61,435 nucleotides of DNA from Methanomicrobiales archaeon (GCA_012729535.1 JAAYCY010000078.1:1-61435), one strand, 5' to 3'. Numbered from the stretch's first letter, positions 16,932 to 26,534 are shown. Program-made: numbers and translations. The notes: generated by a model from the sequence alone, not told the origin.

Positions 16932-18524
16932 TTAATATTTCCGTCTTTTTGGCATATCTGTTTGTTTTCTTCCTCTTTTTGCAATAATCCGAAGACGGCC
17001 TATTTGTGCACCATTGAGGACATCAATTACTTCTTTTACCGAAGGTTCCGGTACGTCTATGTAGGTTGCAGTCTGTCCTAACCTGATATTGCCAATATCA
17101 TTCTGGATGTTTTTGCCACTGTTTCTCACAATCTGAAGGATGTCCCTGACCAGGATACCGTCAACCCTGCCAACCGAAAGCCGGACTACGGCTTGTTCCC
17201 CCAGGTATTTCTGCAGTTCATCTTCTTTTTCAGTGTTGATACCTGCTGCAATCATGAGCAGGGATGCTGCCAGGGCGACCGGGTCTGCACCTTCAGCAAT
17301 TTTTTCTTCTATCATCGGGCGACAGAATGAAAGATCCCCGGTATTCATCAGTGAATCTGCATCAGAGAGGGTAGAAATTGCCTTTTTCCCGCCTATCTCT
17401 CTCAGTGTCGGAATTGGAAGCGGGGCTGGTTCTGCCCGGGTGCTTCTTCTGACATCACGAAGCCTGTACCGTTCCCGGGGACTTACAAAACTGATAGCCC
17501 GACCAGATCTGCCTGCTCGTGCGGTCCTGCCTATCCGGTGGACATAGTACTCATCATCCTGAGGAAAGTCATAGTTACATACGAGGTCTATTTCCTCGAC
17601 ATCAATTCCTCGTGCAGCAACATCGGTTGCAATAAGGATCTCAAGCTGCCCTTTTCTGAAGGCATTCATGACCTTGTCACGCTGTGCCTGTGCCATTCCT
17701 CCATGAAGTCCATCGGCCATGAATCCTTCCGCTTTCAGGGAACTGGAAACTGCATCAACGGCAATCTGGGTGTTACAAAAGATAATGGTTCGCTGGGGCT
17801 GGTAAAATTCCAGGACTCTTATCAGGGTCTCAGCTTTTGCAGGTTCTCTGATTTCAATATAATATTGCTCTATCTGGGGAACGGTCAGTTCCTGGTGTAC
17901 CATCTTGACATCGATGGGATTTTTCTGAAACCGGCGTGATATATCAAGGATTTCTGATGGGAAGGTAGCGGAGAGAATGACGGTCTGATGATCTTTTGGA
18001 ATATGCGATAAGATTTCTTCTATATCCTCACGAAATCCCATGTCAAGCATCTGATCTGCTTCGTCCATGACTACGAGAGATACTAAATCAAGTGTCAGGG
18101 TTCCTCGTTTTATATGGTCTATAACTCTTCCTGGTGTCCCGATGACAATATGCACACCTCGCGAGAGGGCTCTTAGTTGTCTTTCTATTGGCTGGCCTCC
18201 GTAAACCGGAAGGATAGAGATACCCTTACGATGCATAGCCAGGCGGTTTAGTTCCGTTCCTACCTGAACGGCAAGTTCTCTTGTCGGACAGAGTATGATA
18301 GTCTGAACATTTTTCTGTGCTGGCTGACACATTTCAAGAGCAGGAATGCCATATGATGCAGTCTTTCCGGTTCCGGTATATGCCTGTCCAGCCACATCAT
18401 TGCCGGCGAGAATTAAAGGGATGACTTGGGACTGTATTGGTGTTGGTTCTTCGTACCCGATATCACGGATAGCTTTGAGGATCCCAGGTGATAACTGGAG
18501 GTCTGAAAAAGAAGGTATTTCCAT
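16932..18524 (-). CDS. DEAD-box RNA helicase with DbpA-type RNA-binding domain
   Basis: An ATP-dependent RNA helicase of 530 residues. Motifs in order: the Q motif near residue 29, AYTGTGKT (motif I), PTRELAVQ (Ia), TPGRVID (Ib), VMDEADQMLD (II), SATF (III), TDVAARGIDV and YVHRIGRTARAGR (V-VI). The C-terminal 75 residues (VGRVDGILVRDILQIV...) resemble the DbpA RNA-binding domain, which suggests work on ribosomal RNA or cold adaptation. Its 3' end is seven bases from that of the convergent carbonic anhydrase gene. The family is certain; the RNA substrate is unknown. Confidence 0.95.
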   Translation of the reverse strand: MEIPSFSDLQLSPGILKAIRDIGYEEPTPIQSQVIPLILAGNDVAGQAYTGTGKTASYGIPALEMCQPAQKNVQTIILCPTRELAVQVGTELNRLAMHRKGISILPVYGGQPIERQLRALSRGVHIVIGTPGRVIDHIKRGTLTLDLVSLVVMDEADQMLDMGFREDIEEILSHIPKDHQTVILSATFPSEILDISRRFQKNPIDVKMVHQELTVPQIEQYYIEIREPAKAETLIRVLEFYQPQRTIIFCNTQIAVDAVSSSLKAEGFMADGLHGGMAQAQRDKVMNAFRKGQLEILIATDVAARGIDVEEIDLVCNYDFPQDDEYYVHRIGRTARAGRSGRAISFVSPRERYRLRDVRRSTRAEPAPLPIPTLREIGGKKAISTLSDADSLMNTGDLSFCRPMIEEKIAEGADPVALAASLLMIAAGINTEKEDELQKYLGEQAVVRLSVGRVDGILVRDILQIVRNSGKNIQNDIGNIRLGQTATYIDVPEPSVKEVIDVLNGAQIGRLRIIAKRGRKQTDMPKRRKY

Positions 18525-18655
18525 CGCATATTCTGCGTTCCATGGGAATATAAGTATACTGGTTGTCCCATCATAAATTTGTGATATGACCTGATTTCTT
18601 TCCTTTTACATACTCTGTCATGATAAACCGCGGAATGAGATGTCTCATCCCCTGC

Positions 18656-19207
18656 TTATTGTTGGAGAAAGGTAATGAGCATGGCAACTACCCAGGGAAT
18701 AACCAGATTATCGTCAACCGGACTAAAGAGTTCTACAAGACCTGCAACAAGGGATATGATGATTGCATACTGTGGAGGTGAGATCAGCATGAGCAGGGCA
18801 GCAGTAATTATTACCCCACCCAGGAATCCCTCCAGGGTCTTTTTCTTCCAGATACGATGCTTTCCAAACCTGATCCCGATTATGGTTGAAAAACCATCAA
18901 GCACTGCAAGAACCGCTACTGATACGCTGGCAACAACTGACGGGAAAAACATGAGGGTCACTAAAGCACTGAAGACAAAGAAGAATGCTCCTTTTCCCGG
19001 AAATTCTCCTTCACGCTCCATATGGTGAATTATTGTGCTGATAATCGGGATTTGGTATTCTTTCGCACAGAGATCAATCAGAATTAATCCAACGTACAAA
19101 GAAAATCCGATGATCATTGCAGCATGGTATGTTGGAAAAATAAGGATTACACCGGCAACAAGGAGTCCGAATAACAGATGGGAAGACTTGCGCAGGTACT
19201 CATTCAT
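18656..19207 (-). CDS. Dolichol/polyprenol kinase-like membrane protein
   Basis: About 183 residues with six or more membrane helices. The cytoplasmic loop DGFSTIIGIRFGKHRIWKK and the following KTLEGFLGG match the CTP-binding region of the SEC59/dolichol kinase (CDP-alcohol) group. It would phosphorylate a polyprenol or another lipid alcohol for glycan or lipid synthesis. I start at the ATG at 19207, as the 56 codons upstream of it overlap fdhB copy 2 and are not family-like; no good ribosome binding site is seen. It follows fdhB on the same strand, but a functional link is not evident. Confidence 0.75.
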   Translation of the reverse strand: MNEYLRKSSHLLFGLLVAGVILIFPTYHAAMIIGFSLYVGLILIDLCAKEYQIPIISTIIHHMEREGEFPGKGAFFFVFSALVTLMFFPSVVASVSVAVLAVLDGFSTIIGIRFGKHRIWKKKTLEGFLGGVIITAALLMLISPPQYAIIISLVAGLVELFSPVDDNLVIPWVVAMLITFLQQ

Positions 19208-19292
19208 GAGTACACGAGGACAGATGAACTGATAAGGTGATCCTTTCCGGGTTTTACCCGGAAAGAAAAAGGCTGGTGGAAAAAATGGACGG

Positions 19293-20537
19293 TTATTCGT
19301 CCTGGAATATATTGGTATAAATAGAGTCAGTTCCGGTAGCGTCAAGACGGGCACGTTCTGCTTTTTCTTCAACAAATGCGTGGATTGGCAAAGTCATGTC
19401 AAGTCCTGGTGTGTGCCTGAACTGTTTCTCTACCTCGACCTGCTGCGCATGCATAAAGAGTGCATTGCGTATGTCCATAGAACAGAGTTCTTCACACTGA
19501 CCACAGTTGATACATGAGTCAGATACGTGTGCGAACCTTATCAGGTGGAACATAAAGCCTGGTGGAAGCTGACCCGGGTTGATAAACCAGGGCTTCTTCG
19601 TTGAACACTCAACACAATAACAGATTGGACAATTGTCAATACAGGCATAACACTTGATACACCGTGAGGTCTCGTCCATCAGAAGTTTTAAGCGTTCTTT
19701 ACCCTTTCCAAGTGATTCAAAGTCCTTTGCACGCCACTCGTTTCCGAGTTTAAGCATCGCTTTCTCGACTTTACCACGGATTTCAATTCCTTTTGGATCA
19801 GCTGCTGCAACTTCAACAGCACCCTTTGCCTGTGCATCAGAAAGGAGCTTAGCGCCTTTTTCTGAACAGACCTCGATGAAAGTTGCCTTTCCTGCTTTGT
19901 CTCCGATAACTCCCCAGTTACCACAGGCAAGGTCTGCACCACGGGGGACTTTCATCAAACACCGGCGACAGTTGGAACGACGTCCGAATCCCTGTTCTTC
20001 AAGTTCATCAATCTTGATGCCCTTGTGGCCGCCTTCATATTCAATGATGAACTGACCTTTGTCGATTTCTTCCTTGTGGACCGTATCAGGATCAACACCG
20101 AACTTTTCAGTGATCATTTTACGGGCATTGACCGGGCTTACTGAGCCTCCACAGTTGACCCCGATCATGACGACATTATCAAGGTTAACCTGGTTCCTCT
20201 TTGCAAGCTCGTAGAAAGCCATAACGTCGCAACCTTTACAGGTTACTGCAACTTTCATATCCTTGACACCGTCAAGATATTTCTTTAATATCTTTGGCAG
20301 AAGCAGGGTTCCACAATGGAGGGATCCGGCAGTGGATGCTACTTCAGCTGGGTCGGTGATGAATGTTGGTACTGCATCATAGATATCCTGGCCTTTTCTG
20401 ACTGCAAGGACTGCATCAACTAACCTACTTTCAAGGGCATATTTGAGGAGAGCGGTGACTGCTCCACCACACTCTCCCTTATCAAGGATCTCTTTGTCCT
20501 TTGCCCAGACATAATTCATATCGCCTTTTGCTGCCAT
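19293..20537 (-). CDS. fdhB: F420-linked formate dehydrogenase, beta subunit (copy 2)
   Basis: A 414-residue beta subunit closely similar in layout to copy 1. N-terminal F420/flavin region with GECGGAVTALLKYAL, TAGSLHCGTLLLP and AVTCKGCDVMA; GFGRRSNCRRC in the middle; cluster motifs CIKCYACIDNCPICYC and CINCGQCEELCSMDIR. It starts two bases after fdhA copy 2. With fdhC upstream, this is the fdhC-fdhA-fdhB type of set known from other formate-using methanogens, so it may be the main formate-to-F420 enzyme. Confidence 0.95.
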   Translation of the reverse strand: MAAKGDMNYVWAKDKEILDKGECGGAVTALLKYALESRLVDAVLAVRKGQDIYDAVPTFITDPAEVASTAGSLHCGTLLLPKILKKYLDGVKDMKVAVTCKGCDVMAFYELAKRNQVNLDNVVMIGVNCGGSVSPVNARKMITEKFGVDPDTVHKEEIDKGQFIIEYEGGHKGIKIDELEEQGFGRRSNCRRCLMKVPRGADLACGNWGVIGDKAGKATFIEVCSEKGAKLLSDAQAKGAVEVAAADPKGIEIRGKVEKAMLKLGNEWRAKDFESLGKGKERLKLLMDETSRCIKCYACIDNCPICYCVECSTKKPWFINPGQLPPGFMFHLIRFAHVSDSCINCGQCEELCSMDIRNALFMHAQQVEVEKQFRHTPGLDMTLPIHAFVEEKAERARLDATGTDSIYTNIFQDE

Positions 20538-20539
20538 GT

Positions 20540-22606
20540 TCAGGCCTCCTGTATCTTTTCAACTTTTATTGCACAGGCTTTTGACTCGGGGATCTTGGCT
20601 ATCGGGTCAAGTGCGTTAATGGTAAGCATATTTGCTGCACACTCAACAAAGTGGAATGGAATGAACATGACACCCTTCTTTATAGTCTCAGTAATCCGTG
20701 CTGTGATCTTGATCTCTCCACGGCGGCTGATTGCCCTAACCATCTCACCGTTCTTGATTCCAAGAGTCTTTGCATCATCGGGATGCATTTCGATCCATCC
20801 GGTTTTTTCCTCACGATCGAGGTTTTCAGACCGGCGGGTCATGGTTCCGGTGTGCCAGTGCCAGATACAGCGACCGGTGGTCAGCAGAATTGGGTATTCA
20901 TCATCAGGGCGTTCCTGTTGATATTTGAATGGAATAGCGGTCATAAGACCTTTTCCATCCGGCATACCAAATTTCTCGCCATGGAGAATCGGAGTTCCCG
21001 GATGCTCCTTGGTCGGGCATGGCCAGTGGAGTGCTTCAGGTCTGTTGAGTCTTACGTAGTCCATTCCAGCGTAGGATGGGGTAAGAGCAGCCATCTCGTT
21101 GAAGATTTCCTCAGCAGAGTTCCAGGCAAATTGTTCCCCATATCCCATTGCCTTTGCGATATCAGCTATGATTTGCCAGTCAAGTTTTGCCTCACCTGGT
21201 GGATCCTGGGCTTTTCTCCACATCTGGACACGACGTTCGGTTGAAGTCTGAGTTCCATCTTTTTCTGCATAACAACAGGATGGCAGGACAACATCAGCAA
21301 GAACACCGGTTTCATTCATGAAGATATCCTGAACGACCAGGAATTCGAGCGACTTGAGTGCATGCTCAACGTGGGTCAGGTCAGGATCAGAGATCATTGG
21401 GTTTTCACCCATAATGTACATGCACTTAAGTTCACCAGGTTTGTCTGTTAAGACATCCATCATAACAGTGACTTCATACCCGTTTTTCCCTTCTGCAATA
21501 CCATCAGGGAATTTCCATGCATCAGCAAATTTTTTGTACGCAGCAGGGTCGATTACTTTCTGGTACGCGGTAAAGACAACTGGTAAAGCTCCCATATCAC
21601 AGGCACCCTGAACGTTGTTCTGTCCACGCAGTGCATTTACACCCGTCCCTGGTCTTCCAAGGTTTCCGGTAAGCATCTGGATGTTACCGACAGATTTGAC
21701 GTTGTCAACTCCGGTGGTGTGCTGGGTGATACCCATCGAATAGAGGATTGCTGTCGCGCCGGATTTGGCAAACCATTCGGCTGCAGTCTTTATGTCATCC
21801 ACTGGTACGCCTGTGATGGTTGAGACATTCTCAAGACTGTAGTCATCTTTCATGACCTCGCCTTTTAGTTCTTCATAACCATTACAGCGCTTCTCGATGA
21901 ATTCCTTGTTTTCCCATCCGTTTCTGATGATCTCCTGCATCATACCGTTGAGGAGACAGACATCTGTTCCGGAATAGAACTGTAAGAAAAGATCTGCCTG
22001 TTTTCCAGTGGGTGTTCTTCGTGGATCAACATAGACAACCTTCGCACCCTTCCCCTTGGCTAACATGATCTGACGGCCAATAAGCGGATGGTTCTCAAAT
22101 GTGTTGGATCCGATAACAAACACACATTTGGACTGGGCGATGTCAGGGATTGAATTTGTCATTGCCCCTGAACCGAAAATGTTCGCGAGACCTGCAACCG
22201 TGGATGCATGACAAAGACGGGCACAGTGATCAATATGTCGTGTCTTTAAAACGCCACGAGCAAATTTCATCATGGCATAGTTTTCTTCGTTTGAAACACG
22301 GGCTGAAGAAAGGACCGCACACTCATCCGGTTTGAAGGATTTGAACTTATCAGCAATGAGCTTGAGAGCCTCTTCCCAGGAAGCTTCGACAAACTTCCCA
22401 TCTTTCTTAATCAGTGGTTTAGTCAGACGATCCGGGCTGTTAATGAATTCATGGGCATATGTTCCCTTTGGACAAACCTTTCCTTCATTCACAGGAGAAC
22501 GGGTATATGGGGCAGTTCCCACAACCTTTCCGTCTTTTACCACGAGGTTAAACGAACAACCTGTACCGCAGTACGGGCATGTGGTCTGGACATACTTGAG
22601 ATCCAT
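20540..22606 (-). CDS. fdhA: F420-linked formate dehydrogenase, catalytic alpha subunit (copy 2)
   Basis: A 688-residue molybdopterin enzyme. The [4Fe-4S] ligands are C10, C13, C17 and C45, and the metal ligand is C132 in CARLCHAST. Other blocks: GRPGTGVNALRGQNNVQGAC, MGENPMISDPD and IWHWHTGTMTRRS. The ATG at 22606 has a GAGGA site upstream. It probably has its own promoter in the 227-base gap before it, since an oligo-T terminator (22802-22808) follows the upstream gene. Two different fdhAB sets in one window suggest division of labour (F420 reduction against the Hdr complex), or redundancy. Confidence 0.95.
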   Translation of the reverse strand: MDLKYVQTTCPYCGTGCSFNLVVKDGKVVGTAPYTRSPVNEGKVCPKGTYAHEFINSPDRLTKPLIKKDGKFVEASWEEALKLIADKFKSFKPDECAVLSSARVSNEENYAMMKFARGVLKTRHIDHCARLCHASTVAGLANIFGSGAMTNSIPDIAQSKCVFVIGSNTFENHPLIGRQIMLAKGKGAKVVYVDPRRTPTGKQADLFLQFYSGTDVCLLNGMMQEIIRNGWENKEFIEKRCNGYEELKGEVMKDDYSLENVSTITGVPVDDIKTAAEWFAKSGATAILYSMGITQHTTGVDNVKSVGNIQMLTGNLGRPGTGVNALRGQNNVQGACDMGALPVVFTAYQKVIDPAAYKKFADAWKFPDGIAEGKNGYEVTVMMDVLTDKPGELKCMYIMGENPMISDPDLTHVEHALKSLEFLVVQDIFMNETGVLADVVLPSCCYAEKDGTQTSTERRVQMWRKAQDPPGEAKLDWQIIADIAKAMGYGEQFAWNSAEEIFNEMAALTPSYAGMDYVRLNRPEALHWPCPTKEHPGTPILHGEKFGMPDGKGLMTAIPFKYQQERPDDEYPILLTTGRCIWHWHTGTMTRRSENLDREEKTGWIEMHPDDAKTLGIKNGEMVRAISRRGEIKITARITETIKKGVMFIPFHFVECAANMLTINALDPIAKIPESKACAIKVEKIQEA

Positions 22607-22801
22607 TACTATTCCTCGGTAACCAAATGTTCTGAATCTGTGCAGATAAGTCTTATGAAAAAAATCTAAGATCTGATGATTAGTGGTGGAATTGATCCTA
22701 CCATTTTCACAATAGTGTTGAGTCTTCAGGATTTTGTTAATTACTTTTACCTAATTGTTTTTTTCTGGTAAATAGTACACAAAGTGCAATAATAATAGGA
22801 T

Positions 22802-22808
22802 AAAAAAA
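22802..22808 (-). terminator. Oligo-T terminator after fdhC and OB-fold gene
   Basis: Seven T residues on the minus strand, 25 bases after the stop of the OB-fold gene. It would separate the fdhC transcript from fdhA-fdhB copy 2. Confidence 0.45.
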
Positions 22809-22833
22809 GGGCGCATCTGAATTTCTTCAGTTT

Positions 22834-23373
22834 TTAATTTTTGGCTTTTTTCTTAAGTGATGCTTTTTCTGCCTTATCGGAATCCAGTAACTGGATGTGA
22901 ACTCCGTTGATAATGGGATCACCTGCGAAAAAGTACCTGCGAATTACCTGTCCATATACTTCAACGACATCTCCTTTAGAAATATCATTTTTTGGGCTGG
23001 TAAACATCTTCACTGTTGTAACGCCGGTCCGATCTCCAATAATGAAGTGGGGCCGGTTTAACGAACGAAATCTTACTTCTTCTACAAGCCCCTCAATTCT
23101 GATGGGTTTGGAAATCATCGACTGGTTAATCTCCCTGATTTTCACATTTTTCGCTTCTACTTCATATACGGGAATTAGGTCGGCATACTGGTTTTGAGAG
23201 AGATATGTCAAAGCCATAGGGAATGCCAGCAGGCATAACAGGGTCGGAATGCCCCAGATGAGCATCCGCACATCACCGGAAGTAATTACGTATATGGCAA
23301 TGAGAATTGCGAAAAAAGCAAAGACAATGAGATGAAGAATCGATGGCCGTATTTGTCTAGGCAAAAACTGCAT
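22834..23373 (-). CDS. Membrane protein with C-terminal OB-fold domain
   Basis: A 179-residue protein. Two hydrophobic helices (about residues 13-30 and 35-55) are followed by a beta-rich domain with IRIEGLVEEV, FIIGDRTGVTTV and GDVVEVYGQVIRR, the pattern of an OB fold like that of nucleic-acid-binding or NfeD-type modules. The C-terminus is lysine-rich. It lies 21 bases after fdhC on the same strand, so it may assist the formate channel or the membrane association of formate dehydrogenase; there is no direct evidence. No specific family is recognised. Confidence 0.6.
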   Translation of the reverse strand: MQFLPRQIRPSILHLIVFAFFAILIAIYVITSGDVRMLIWGIPTLLCLLAFPMALTYLSQNQYADLIPVYEVEAKNVKIREINQSMISKPIRIEGLVEEVRFRSLNRPHFIIGDRTGVTTVKMFTSPKNDISKGDVVEVYGQVIRRYFFAGDPIINGVHIQLLDSDKAEKASLKKKAKN

Positions 23374-23394
23374 AAAAAAAGATTGGGTGTTAAA

Positions 23395-24267
23395 TTACTC
23401 AAGTGCTTCGATTTCTTTCTTGAAGGCTATCCAGTATAAAACACCAACAAAGACCATTCCACCGATGATGTTACCAATGGTGACAGGAATTATGTTGCTG
23501 GTCCACATGGTAACCCAGTTGAGTCCGGCAATTTTTTCTGCGGTAAGGGTTGCTATCTGGTCTGCGTTCAGATAACCTGCCGTCAATATTCCAGCTGGAA
23601 TAAAGTACATATTCGCAACACAGTGTTCAAACCCGATTGAAACGAAAGCCATGATCGGGAACCAGATACCAAAGAATTTTCCTACTGCATCATCTGCACA
23701 GATTCCAAGCATAATAGCGAGGTTAACGAGCCAGTTACATCCAATTCCTTTGAGGAACGCAGAATAGAATCCCATTCCGCCAACGTAACTTGTTTTTGCA
23801 AGTCCTATTGCAACAGCCCTCATACCAAATGCATTGACAGTAGCTACTCCTGCTGCATTAAATGATACAAATGGACCATTGGCCATCAGATATGCAAAGA
23901 AGATCGAACCAATCAGGTTTCCAATGTAAACCCAAATCCAGAGGTTGATGACTTTGCCCCAGCTCACCTTGTTAAGGAAGGCTGCGAGCGGCGCAAGCAT
24001 TGCGTCTCCGGTAAAGAGTTCTGCACCGCAAAGCACGGTGATAATAAGACCGACAGGGAACACAGCACCCAGCATGAATTGTCCAATACCAGCTCCGAGG
24101 TTGTCAGCAACTGCGGTTGAACAGACTGTTGCCAGGGCTGCTCCCATGGCGATGTATGCTCCTGACATGAACCCACGAACAAGCATGTTCCATACTGGCA
24201 AACCACATTTATACTGCCCTGCTCCTGCCCCTTTAGCGACTATTTGTACGGGTGGATGAAATACCAT
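23395..24267 (-). CDS. fdhC: Formate transporter (FocA/NirC family)
   Basis: A 290-residue formate/nitrite channel with six expected membrane helices. Family features: the N-terminal MLVRGFMSGAYIAMGAAL, the GAVFPVGLIITVLCGAELF block and the GFEHCVANMYFIPAG motif. It imports formate for the two formate dehydrogenases encoded nearby. GGTG lies about ten bases before the ATG. Its leader contains a strong hairpin (24293-24327). Confidence 0.94.
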   Translation of the reverse strand: MVFHPPVQIVAKGAGAGQYKCGLPVWNMLVRGFMSGAYIAMGAALATVCSTAVADNLGAGIGQFMLGAVFPVGLIITVLCGAELFTGDAMLAPLAAFLNKVSWGKVINLWIWVYIGNLIGSIFFAYLMANGPFVSFNAAGVATVNAFGMRAVAIGLAKTSYVGGMGFYSAFLKGIGCNWLVNLAIMLGICADDAVGKFFGIWFPIMAFVSIGFEHCVANMYFIPAGILTAGYLNADQIATLTAEKIAGLNWVTMWTSNIIPVTIGNIIGGMVFVGVLYWIAFKKEIEALE

Positions 24268-24292
24268 AGTTTGTTACACCTTCACAGAGTCT

Positions 24293-24327
24293 GCCTGAAT
24301 CAAGGCCACACAACACGCCTTGCAGGC
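24293..24327 (-). promoter_or_regulatory. Stem-loop in the fdhC leader
   Basis: GCCTG and CAAGGC pair with GCCTTG and CAGGC: an 11-base-pair stem with a three-base bulge and a ten-base loop, 25 bases upstream of the fdhC start. TATA-like sequences lie just upstream, so the stem would form near the 5' end of the mRNA or act as a DNA operator. Confidence 0.45.
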
Positions 24328-24532
24328 TTAAACATTAAGTATTTTGTGATAGTATTAAACACTTTTGAAAGTTATCCGGGCATGTATCGTCCAGATTAAC
24401 AAAAAAGAACCGGAAATATGAAAATAATATTTTTTCCTTCTTTTTCTATACTGGTATGGATAACTTTTCTGGTGCAGTTTCCTATCCGGATTTCGGATAT
24501 TTCATCTGTGTTCATATCACACGATATGGGTA

Positions 24533-24907
24533 ATGAAAATCGTAGATATTTTTCCTTTTAGCAAACTTTCTGTTCGTGAACGCATATTATCTATCCTGGT
24601 TTTATTATTTTCCTGGGGTGGGATAGCAATTGGTTATCTGCTAAATTTTATGGGTTTTCTTCAAAATCCGGGAAATTTCGTCTGGGGTTCTGTCATGGGA
24701 TCTGTTTCGTTGTGTCTTCTTGCGCTTCTTTTTGAAAAAAAGGATATTGTCTCTATTCTAACACCGTTTTATGCCGTCATCATATTTTTCACCATGGATG
24801 TTCCTCTTACTGTTTTCCTGCAGGTACTCTATGCATTGACTCTGACCCTGATGCTTTGGCGCCTTCTGACAAGATATGGGCCTTCGGGATCAATTAGACA
24901 TGCTTAA
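24533..24907 (+). CDS. Small polytopic membrane protein, unknown
   Basis: A 124-residue protein with about four hydrophobic helices (roughly residues 17-39, 47-66, 74-90 and 92-112). No motif or family is recognised. The first residues are polar and basic, placing the N-terminus inside. The next gene, a zinc-ribbon protein, follows 33 bases later on the same strand and may be co-transcribed. Confidence 0.5.
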   Translation: MKIVDIFPFSKLSVRERILSILVLLFSWGGIAIGYLLNFMGFLQNPGNFVWGSVMGSVSLCLLALLFEKKDIVSILTPFYAVIIFFTMDVPLTVFLQVLYALTLTLMLWRLLTRYGPSGSIRHA

Positions 24908-24940
24908 ACACCGGTCCGGCTGATGGTACTATTCTGGTAA

Positions 24941-25486
24941 ATGCATCGCCGCCCTTTCATCTCCCCGATACTAGTTGATCTTGTATACCAGGCGGTTTCC
25001 GGAGTTTCAGGTGTTCACTTTACACAAGCAGTTCCCTGTCCGGTCTGTTCTGGTATGCCGGTCAGTCATGATATCAAGAAACGACGGTTTTCAACCGTTT
25101 ATGTACCGAATGGTGAAAAACACATCTATGTATTCGTAAAACGGTTTCATTGCAGGGATTGTGGACATTTGTGTTATGCAAAGGCACCCTTTTATGATAA
25201 AAGCAGGTTTGGTTCACCTATCGTGGACCTTTGTATATCTCTCTCCCAAAACCATACCTTTTCCCATGCTGCAACCATCATGAACCGGATGGGCATTGTT
25301 ATCAATCGCGGGACGGTCAGGAAAACAGCTCAGACATACACTCATCACGTGGATGCCACTGACATTTTTGGTCTGTGGCTTCCTGATTCAATCCTGGCCC
25401 TCTCCACTCTTGTAACTACGACGGATTCTCATTTCCCTCTAAAGGGGGAGGATATTTTATCTGCGTGCAAATTATTCCTGGAATAA
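24941..25486 (+). CDS. Zinc-ribbon/helix-turn-helix protein (paralogue of 13174-13728)
   Basis: A 181-residue protein collinear with the one at 13174-13728. It has CPVC (about residues 33-36) and CRDC (about 71-74) as a likely zinc ribbon. The shared segment around FGSPIVDLCISL and the helix-turn-helix-like FSHAATIMNRMGIVINRGTV follow. No DDE catalytic domain is present. It sits between a small membrane protein and ftr. A DNA-binding role is likely from the fold hints, but the targets are unknown. It could derive from a transposase N-terminal part. Confidence 0.62.
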   Translation: MHRRPFISPILVDLVYQAVSGVSGVHFTQAVPCPVCSGMPVSHDIKKRRFSTVYVPNGEKHIYVFVKRFHCRDCGHLCYAKAPFYDKSRFGSPIVDLCISLSQNHTFSHAATIMNRMGIVINRGTVRKTAQTYTHHVDATDIFGLWLPDSILALSTLVTTTDSHFPLKGEDILSACKLFLE

Positions 25487-25565
25487 CGATGCAAAGAATT
25501 TGATCTTCAGATCGAATACACAACCATTATTGGTCTGTCAGATGACCTCTATTTGAGGTACCTTA

Positions 25566-26453
25566 ATGGAACTGAACGGTGTACCAATTGATAACACATT
25601 TGCTGAAGGATTTCCGATATGGGTCTCACGGATCATTATCACCGGTGTAACCCGTGAATGGGCAATGACTGCTGCAACAGAGGCAACCGGATTTGCTACA
25701 TCTGCAATCGGGTGTCCTTGTGAGGCAGGTATAGAGGGATATGTCAGTGCAGATGAGACACCTGATGGCCGTCCGGGTGTTTCAATCATGATCTGTGCAT
25801 CAAAGAAAAAAGTCCCAGAACAGGTTCTGGAGCGGATTGCAGAATGTGTCCTTACTGCAGCGACGACTTCTGTGTTCAACGGAATGCCTGATGCCGAGGA
25901 AAAATTTGACATCAAGATGCACTTTTTTGGTGATAAATTCGAGTCAAAGGTTGAGATAGGCGGGCGCCAGTGCTGGAAGATCCCGATTATGGAGGGAGAT
26001 TATGTCGGAGAAGAAGTCTTTGGCATGATAAAAGGTGTTGCTGGTGGCAATTTCTTTGTCATGGGGGATAGTCAGATGTCTGCTCTGATGGGGGCCAAAG
26101 CTGCATCTGATGCAATTTTTGAAGTAAAAGGGACCATTACCAGTTTTGCCGGTGGTATTGTTGCATCCGGTTCTAAAGTTGGGGCAAAGAACTACAAGTT
26201 CCCGATCCCGGCAACCACCAATGAACAATACTGTCCGACCATCCGTGAAAAAGTCCCTGATACCAAAGTTCCCGAAGGCGTCAAGTCAATTTATGAACTT
26301 GTTATCAACGGTGTTGATGAGGCATCCATCAAGAAAGCAATGGCAGCTGGTATTAAGGCAGCAGTAAAGGTTCCGGGAGTCACATTCATCAGTGCCGGTA
26401 ACTATGAAGGAAAACTCGGACCATTCCAGTTTAAACTGGCAGAACTTTTCTGA
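25566..26453 (+). CDS. ftr: Formylmethanofuran:tetrahydromethanopterin formyltransferase
   Basis: Transfers the formyl group from formylmethanofuran to tetrahydromethanopterin, the second step of CO2 reduction to methane. 295 residues, the usual size. The N-terminus MELNGVPIDNTFAEGFPIW and the blocks GCPCEAGIEGYV and GGNFFVMGDSQMSAL are characteristic. GAGGT lies six bases before the ATG. An oligo-T run follows the stop, so it is probably a single-gene transcript. Confidence 0.97.
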   Translation: MELNGVPIDNTFAEGFPIWVSRIIITGVTREWAMTAATEATGFATSAIGCPCEAGIEGYVSADETPDGRPGVSIMICASKKKVPEQVLERIAECVLTAATTSVFNGMPDAEEKFDIKMHFFGDKFESKVEIGGRQCWKIPIMEGDYVGEEVFGMIKGVAGGNFFVMGDSQMSALMGAKAASDAIFEVKGTITSFAGGIVASGSKVGAKNYKFPIPATTNEQYCPTIREKVPDTKVPEGVKSIYELVINGVDEASIKKAMAAGIKAAVKVPGVTFISAGNYEGKLGPFQFKLAELF

Positions 26454-26461
26454 ACAATATC

Positions 26462-26469
26462 TTTTTTTT
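26462..26469 (+). terminator. Oligo-T terminator after ftr
   Basis: Eight T residues, eight bases after the ftr stop codon, as expected for archaeal intrinsic termination. Confidence 0.5.
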
Positions 26470-26534
26470 AACTCTCATCAGACCGGTGGGGTAAAGGGAT
26501 GAGAAGATGATACATGTAACCGGGATTGTGGGGT

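Noticed and set aside
26526..26534. TTG start of the GmrSD-like gene
   Set aside because: An ATG three codons later is simpler, and neither start has a well-spaced ribosome binding site.
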